A model generated the notes under the pieces. The model was not told the DNA's origin. It was given only the letters and a program-made list of their open reading frames with translations, and searched no databases. A program made the position numbers and the translations under genes. A stretch of 64,000 bases of DNA. Source: Pseudomonadota bacterium. Lineage in GTDB: Bacteria > Pseudomonadota > Gammaproteobacteria > Xanthomonadales > SZUA-38. Location of the stretch: assembly GCA_039033415.1 (NCBI GenBank), contig JBCCCR010000013.1:62001-126000 (forward strand). Reading direction: 5' to 3'. Positions within the stretch are counted from its first letter, which is position 1; each line of letters starts with the position of its first letter. Shown here piece by piece: positions 59,534 to 64,000 of the stretch.

Positions 59534-60498
59534 CCGCGTTTGACGTCTTCAACGGTGACGCAGACGGCATCTGCTCGCTGATCCAGCTTCGGCTGGCAGA
59601 CCCCAAGCCCGAAGCGATTAACGTCACCGGCGTCAAGCGAGACATCAGCCTGTTGCGGCGGGTTTCCGCCAGCGCAGGCGATCAGGTCACCGTGCTCGAT
59701 ATATCGCTCGACAAGAATCGGGACGCGCTCCGGCAGCTGCTGGAGCGCGGCGCTGAGGTTCATTACGTCGATCACCACTTCGCTGGTGAGGTCCCCGAGC
59801 ACCCGGGTCTAACCACGCGGATCAATACCGAGCCCAACGTCTGTACCAGCATGCTGATCAACCGAGAGCTGATGGGTCAGTTCGTCAACTGGGCCATCGC
59901 GGGAACGCTCGGCGACAACCTGGCCTCGTCGGCGCAGATCCTGGCTGACAAGGCCTCGCTGTCATCTGACGCCTTCGCCAAACTGCAAAGCCTCGGCACC
60001 TGCATCAATTACAACGCCTACGGCGCCACGATTGACGACCTACACTTCCCTCCCGAAGACCTCTATCAGCGGCTTATGCCCTACCCTGATCCGCTGGCAT
60101 TCGTCGACGACGACAAAGACACCTTCCCAAAGCTGAGTCAGGGTTATGCCGACGACCTGGCTAAGGCGCGACGCGCAAGCCGATTGCTGGATCTGCCTCA
60201 CGCCGCGGTGGTCGGCCTGCCAAACGAACCCTGGTCGCGCCGCGTCAGCGGCGTATTTGGCAACGAGCTGGCCAACAATACACCGGACTGTGCCCACGCG
60301 GTGGTGACCGAGGGTGATGACGGTCTGCTGGTGAGCGTGCGTGCACCGATCAATCGGCGCTACGGCGCAGACGATATCTGTCGACAGTTTGAAACGGGCG
60401 GCGGCCGCAAGGCGGCGGCCGGCATCAACCAGCTCCCGGCCGATCAGCTCGACCGATTCATCCAGACTTTTGCGGACTACTACGCCACGCGAGCCTAA
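59530..60498 (+). CDS. DHH family phosphoesterase, possible pAp phosphatase
   Basis: 322 residues with DHH-superfamily motifs: FDVFNGDADGICSLIQL, TVLDISLD, VHYVDHHFAG (DHH), GTLGDN and a C-terminal DHHA1-like GGGRKAAAGI. NrnA-type members hydrolyse 3'-phosphoadenosine 5'-phosphate and nanoRNA. TTG start overlaps the pyrophosphatase stop by four bases (TTGA). Placement after Sat-CysC and pyrophosphatase suggests it clears pAp, the by-product of PAPS use, as CysQ does elsewhere. The assignment to pAp is inference. Confidence 0.82.
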   Translation: MTAFDVFNGDADGICSLIQLRLADPKPEAINVTGVKRDISLLRRVSASAGDQVTVLDISLDKNRDALRQLLERGAEVHYVDHHFAGEVPEHPGLTTRINTEPNVCTSMLINRELMGQFVNWAIAGTLGDNLASSAQILADKASLSSDAFAKLQSLGTCINYNAYGATIDDLHFPPEDLYQRLMPYPDPLAFVDDDKDTFPKLSQGYADDLAKARRASRLLDLPHAAVVGLPNEPWSRRVSGVFGNELANNTPDCAHAVVTEGDDGLLVSVRAPINRRYGADDICRQFETGGGRKAAAGINQLPADQLDRFIQTFADYYATRA

Positions 60499-60944
60499 GG
60501 GAAAAGCACGCAGAGCCACTCGGCGATCAGCGCCGGCCGCTCCTGGCCTTCCACCTCCACCACACAGTTGAGCGTCACTAGCTTGCCTTCACCCTTGGGT
60601 TCGGCTGTGGGAAGCGTGATCCGCATCCGCACCCGGGCTCCGGTGGGCACCATGCCCGTGAACCGGATCTTGTTGCAGCCATAGTTGATGACCCGGGATA
60701 CCCCTTGCCAGGCAACAACCTGCTCACTCAGGTGGACCATCAGAGACAGGGTCAGAAAGCCATGTACGATCGTGCCACCCATTTCCTGGGTAGCTCGCTC
60801 AATGTCTACATGAATCCACTGCGGGTCGAGCGTCGCGTCAGCAAACGCGTTAACCCGATCCTGATCGATGGTCAGCCAGTCGGAAACGCCCAGCTCCTCA
60901 CCGACCAGCGACTCGATCTCTCCATATTTCACGTCTCGCGGCAT
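60495..60944 (-). CDS. MaoC-like (R)-specific enoyl-CoA hydratase
   Basis: 149 residues, hot-dog fold: FADATLDPQWIHVD with the hydratase Asp and His, then GGTIVHGFLTLSLMVHLSEQ, and VNYGCNKIRFTGMVPTGARVR. It hydrates enoyl-CoA to (R)-3-hydroxyacyl-CoA, linking beta-oxidation to polyhydroxyalkanoate or related pathways. ATG start. Its stop overlaps the DHH gene end by four bases, convergent. Confidence 0.88.
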   Translation of the reverse strand: MPRDVKYGEIESLVGEELGVSDWLTIDQDRVNAFADATLDPQWIHVDIERATQEMGGTIVHGFLTLSLMVHLSEQVVAWQGVSRVINYGCNKIRFTGMVPTGARVRMRITLPTAEPKGEGKLVTLNCVVEVEGQERPALIAEWLCVLFP

Positions 60945-60983
60945 AGCCGAGCACTCCTCGTTGTTATAAAGCCAATTGTGCGC

Positions 60984-61472
60984 CTATAGATCGAAGTCTT
61001 TGCCGACCGCAATCATGAGCGCCGCGTTGCTGAGCACCACCAGATCCACGCCGAGACCGTCTTTCTTGAAACCGATGGCCGGGACGAGCCCTGGCGCAAA
61101 GCGCCCGAAGTTCAGCGCCAGCTCATCTTCAAACTCGTCGCGGTACCCGTGCACAATGCCCAAGGCGAGCTTAGCGCGCGCGTAGCGGTGCAGACGCGGC
61201 AGCGGAAACTCCCAGCCATAGTAAACAAACTGCGAGAACTGTCCGAACGAGTTGTTAAACAGCGACAGCCCGTAAAGCCGGTTCCGGCTGTTACGGATCT
61301 CAAATGACGCCATCAGCGGCGCGCCGGAGAAGTCTTCGTCGTCACTGTAATGTGCATAGGCGCCGAGCTGAGCGTAGAGCTTGCGGCTGTCGACTTCTTC
61401 CGCTGCGGTAACGGAAAACTCTAGTAGCAGGACCGGCAACAGCAGCGTCAAAATCATGGTTTTATTCATCAT
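60984..61472 (-). CDS. Small exported, probable outer membrane beta-barrel protein
   Basis: 162 residues. Signal peptide about 1-22 (MILTLLLPVLLLEFSVTA). The mature protein is short amphipathic strands: KLYAQLGAYAHYS, NRLYGLSLFNNSFGQFSQFVYYGWEF, RAKLALGIVHGYRD and ALMIAVGKDFDL with a near-terminal aromatic residue. The form fits a small PagP-like barrel but the family is not recognised. Adjacent ATG codons at 61472 and 61469 could start it. Confidence 0.65.
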   Translation of the reverse strand: MMNKTMILTLLLPVLLLEFSVTAAEEVDSRKLYAQLGAYAHYSDDEDFSGAPLMASFEIRNSRNRLYGLSLFNNSFGQFSQFVYYGWEFPLPRLHRYARAKLALGIVHGYRDEFEDELALNFGRFAPGLVPAIGFKKDGLGVDLVVLSNAALMIAVGKDFDL

Positions 61473-61638
61473 GTCGCGCAGGCTACCGATAGGACGGGCA
61501 CAGTCAAGAATTTCCGGCAAATTTCCGCGCGTGAGCGATTTGTCGGTGTCGACCATAGCCCTGGTTGTGTCCAGCCGCTAGAATGCCGCGGTTTTCCTGA
61601 CCGAAGCGGCTTTTCAGGCATAACGGGAGCGAGAGGAC

Positions 61639-62451
61639 TTGAGCGACACATCGAAACGCGGCTGGCTGATCCCTATCGGCGGTGCTGAAGAACGTTCCAC
61701 AGACGCATTGATCCTGCGCCGCTTCATGAAGCTTTGCGGCGGCCGAGATGCGCGGATTCTCGTGATTCCCACCGCCTCAGAGCTGGCTGAAACCGGCCCT
61801 AACTATGTATCCCTGTTCGAGGAAATGGGGGCTCGCTCGCGCTATATCCCCATCGACGAGCGGGAAGATTGCTTCGCCGAGGAAATTGTCGACACGCTGG
61901 AGCGCGCCAGCGGAATTTTTCTGACCGGCGGCAACCAGCTGAGGCTATCAACCATTCTCGGCGGAACGCCGGTCGCCCGGTCCATCCGCGATCGATTTTC
62001 CAAGGGCGTCCATGTGGCTGGCACCTCCGCCGGCGCGGCCATCGTCTGTGAACACATGATTGCCGGCGGCCCGACCGGGCCGACGCCCACCGAAGACGGC
62101 GTCACGATGGCGCCGGGCCTCGGGTTGACCAACAAGGCGATTGTCGACCAGCACTTCCGACAGCGCGATCGGCTGGGCAGGCTCCTCACCGCCCTGTCCT
62201 ACAACCCTTTTGCCACCGGCCTGGGCATCGATGAAGACACCGCCGCATTTATCAGCCCGAGGGGAACGCTTGAGGTGGTCGGCAGCGGCGCCATCACGGT
62301 GGTTGACCCGTCGGGGCTCCAGCATTCGTCCATGCACGATGCGTCCGATCAGGACCCGATCAGCCTGATTGGCCTCACGCTGCACATCCTCACGGCAGGT
62401 GATCACTTCAATCTGGAAACCCGCCAGGCCCAGGCCATCACGCTCAACTGA
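61639..62451 (+). CDS. cphB: Cyanophycinase
   Basis: 270 residues, S51 serine peptidase family: LIPIGGAEER, ILVIPTASEL, GIFLTGGNQLRLSTIL, nucleophile Ser in VAGTSAGAAIV and GLGIDEDTA. It cleaves cyanophycin (multi-L-arginyl-poly-L-aspartate) to beta-Asp-Arg dipeptides. No signal peptide, so it serves internal storage turnover. TTG start with GGGAG about 8 bases ahead. It lies 63 bases before cphA on the same strand. Confidence 0.92.
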   Translation: MSDTSKRGWLIPIGGAEERSTDALILRRFMKLCGGRDARILVIPTASELAETGPNYVSLFEEMGARSRYIPIDEREDCFAEEIVDTLERASGIFLTGGNQLRLSTILGGTPVARSIRDRFSKGVHVAGTSAGAAIVCEHMIAGGPTGPTPTEDGVTMAPGLGLTNKAIVDQHFRQRDRLGRLLTALSYNPFATGLGIDEDTAAFISPRGTLEVVGSGAITVVDPSGLQHSSMHDASDQDPISLIGLTLHILTAGDHFNLETRQAQAITLN

Positions 62452-62514
62452 GCCACCTCGTTTCACACCGCCCAACGGGCTGCTAGCATGGCAGGCCTCC
62501 AGCAGAGGATCGGC

Positions 62515-64000
62515 ATGAAAATACTCAGCACAAACGTTTACCGCGGCCCCAACCTATACGCGCACTTCCCGGTGATCCGCCATCAGATCGATCTCGGCAT
62601 CCTCGAGGAGTGGCCGTCCGCCAAGCTGGGTACCGAATTCCTTGAAGGTATCAGTCGTGCCCTGCCCGGCCTGGCGGAGCACGGGTGTTCCTACGGCGTA
62701 GCCGGCGGGTTTCTGCGCCGGATGCATGAAGATGAGGGCACCTGGCTCGGTCATCTATGGGAGCACCTGATTCTCGAGCTGCAGACCATCGCCGGCTCGG
62801 ATGTCTCTTTCGGGCGAACGCGCTCCATCGAGGGGCAACCCGGCTGCTACAACGTGGTTTTCCAGTACCACCAGCGGGATGTAGGTCTGGAGTCAGCGCG
62901 CATCGGGCGGCAGCTGATTCTGACGCTACTTCCAGAGCCGCTCCGCGAGCAGCTCGCCGAGCATATCGACAAGGACTTTGATTTTGAGGATGAACGCGAC
63001 TCGTTTATCCGCTTTGCCCAGCGCAAGGAGCTGGGGCCAAGCACCGCGTCGCTGGTCGCCGCCGCGGAAGCGCGGGATATTCCCTGGCTGCGGCTGAACG
63101 ACTATTCACTGGTGCAGTTCGGCCACGGTAAGTATCAGCAGCGCATCCAGGCGACCATCACGAGCAAGACAACCCATATCGCCGTGGAGATCTCCTGCGA
63201 CAAAGAAGACACGCACAATCTGTTAAACGATCTGGGGCTGCCGGTACCGCAGCAGCGGATGGTCTATTCTCCTCGCGAGGCCGTGAGGGCGGCGCGCCGT
63301 ATCGGCTATCCCATTGTCGTCAAGCCACTGAACGCCAACCACGGTCGCGGCGTCTCGATCAACCTCAGCGAGGATGAGGCCGTCGAGGAGGCCTTCAAGG
63401 TTGCACGCGAGCGGGGCAACTCCCGTTCGGTGCTGGTCGAGTCCTACATCTCCGGCATGGACCACCGGATGCTGGTGGTAAACGGTGAGCTCGTGGCGGT
63501 CGCCAAGCGGGTTCCCGGTCACGTTGTCGGTGACGGCGAATATACGATCAGCGAGCTGATCGACCGGGTCAACGCCGACCCGCGCCGCGGGATCGGTCAT
63601 GAAAAGGTGCTGACCAAGATTGAGATCGATCAGCAGGCCAGGCGACTCATGGGCAACGCGGGTTACGACGAGACGACGGTTCTCGCTGACGGCGAGGTGT
63701 TCTACCTTCGCTCCACGGCCAACCTGTCCACCGGCGGGACCGCCGTTGACGTCACCGACGTGGTCCATCCAGACAATCGCGCGATGGCGGAACGAGCCGT
63801 GATTGCGGTGGGACTGGACGTGGGCGGCGTCGACTTCCTGACCGACGACATTACGCAGTCTTACAAAGATATCGGTGGCGCCATTGTTGAGGTGAACGCG
63901 GCACCCGGATTCCGGATGCATGTGGCACCCTCCGAGGGTGAGCCCCGGGACGTGTCCGGCAAGGTGCTGGACATGCTGTTTCCGGAAGGCTCGCAGAGCA
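62515..64000 (+). CDS. cphA: Cyanophycin synthetase, N-terminal part
   Basis: The first 495 codons; the gene runs past the window edge. The CphA N-terminal domain (STNVYRGPNLYAHFPVI, HLWEHLILELQTIAG) is followed by an ATP-grasp domain: VQFGHGKYQQRIQATITS, IGYPIVVKPLNANHGRGVSI, VLVESYISGMDHRMLVVNGE and AIVEVNAAPGFRMH. The C-terminal MurE-like ligase domain is not in view. It builds cyanophycin from Asp and Arg with ATP. ATG start with AGAGGA 6 bases upstream. Confidence 0.95.
   Translation, partial: MKILSTNVYRGPNLYAHFPVIRHQIDLGILEEWPSAKLGTEFLEGISRALPGLAEHGCSYGVAGGFLRRMHEDEGTWLGHLWEHLILELQTIAGSDVSFGRTRSIEGQPGCYNVVFQYHQRDVGLESARIGRQLILTLLPEPLREQLAEHIDKDFDFEDERDSFIRFAQRKELGPSTASLVAAAEARDIPWLRLNDYSLVQFGHGKYQQRIQATITSKTTHIAVEISCDKEDTHNLLNDLGLPVPQQRMVYSPREAVRAARRIGYPIVVKPLNANHGRGVSINLSEDEAVEEAFKVARERGNSRSVLVESYISGMDHRMLVVNGELVAVAKRVPGHVVGDGEYTISELIDRVNADPRRGIGHEKVLTKIEIDQQARRLMGNAGYDETTVLADGEVFYLRSTANLSTGGTAVDVTDVVHPDNRAMAERAVIAVGLDVGGVDFLTDDITQSYKDIGGAIVEVNAAPGFRMHVAPSEGEPRDVSGKVLDMLFPEGSQS

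Overview
The window is GC-rich, gene-dense and lacks any rRNA, tRNA, CRISPR or prophage block that I can see. Gene content points to a marine or halotolerant gammaproteobacterium related to the Xanthomonadales/Chromatiales, perhaps Wenzhouxiangella-like. The reasons are a fimT-pilVWXY1E minor pilin operon in Xanthomonad order, UbiG, RNase T, a Sat-CysC fusion, cyanophycin genes, and several secreted proteins sharing a short I/LF-x-x-G/S-FE tag. The taxonomic call is inference from gene content.

Layout. 2-247 is the end of a TauD-like dioxygenase. 333-11013 is a catabolic locus: a TonB-dependent receptor, Na+/solute symporter, glycerate 2-kinase, GH63-type glycoside hydrolase, PfkB sugar kinase, AGE-family epimerase/isomerase and a GNAT enzyme in one minus-strand operon, with a divergent ROK regulator and a 25-bp palindrome between them. 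The enzymes fit uptake and breakdown of mannosylglycerate (digeneaside, a red-algal solute) or glucosylglycerate. 11042-20706 holds a protease-like remnant, a Calx-beta secreted protein, GltS, MsrB, an S9 peptidase, UbiG and small conserved proteins. 20722-27684 is the type IV pilus minor pilin operon. 27807-28119 is a decayed rsxE. 28358-30456 is an HvfABC/bufferin-type RiPP operon whose precursor carries eleven EG-x-CG motifs.

30553-39908 is mostly housekeeping (RNase T, monothiol glutaredoxin, ArgD-like transaminase, quinone oxidoreductase, PurK/PurE, Trm112, DUF1631, NadC, MarR), interrupted by a 270-bp MITE at 35991-36260 directly upstream of the DUF1631 gene. 40183-45052 encodes an RND adaptor/pump pair and a glycerophosphodiesterase. 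44981-52392 is a secreted-protein island (PD40 repeats, DNRLRE domain, DUF1800/DUF1501 pair). 52467-56399 holds an FMN-dependent alpha-hydroxyacid oxidase, a patatin, a DUF4124-like protein, a histone-H1-like protein and a VOC protein. A TetR gene is divergent from the VOC gene.

57205-60498 is a sulfate activation set: Sat-CysC fusion, pyrophosphatase and DHH phosphoesterase, probably co-translated. After a MaoC hydratase and a small beta-barrel-like protein, the window ends in cyanophycinase and the first about 495 codons of cyanophycin synthetase. The two strongest subjects for follow-up are the RiPP metallophore operon and the glycosylglycerate utilisation operon.
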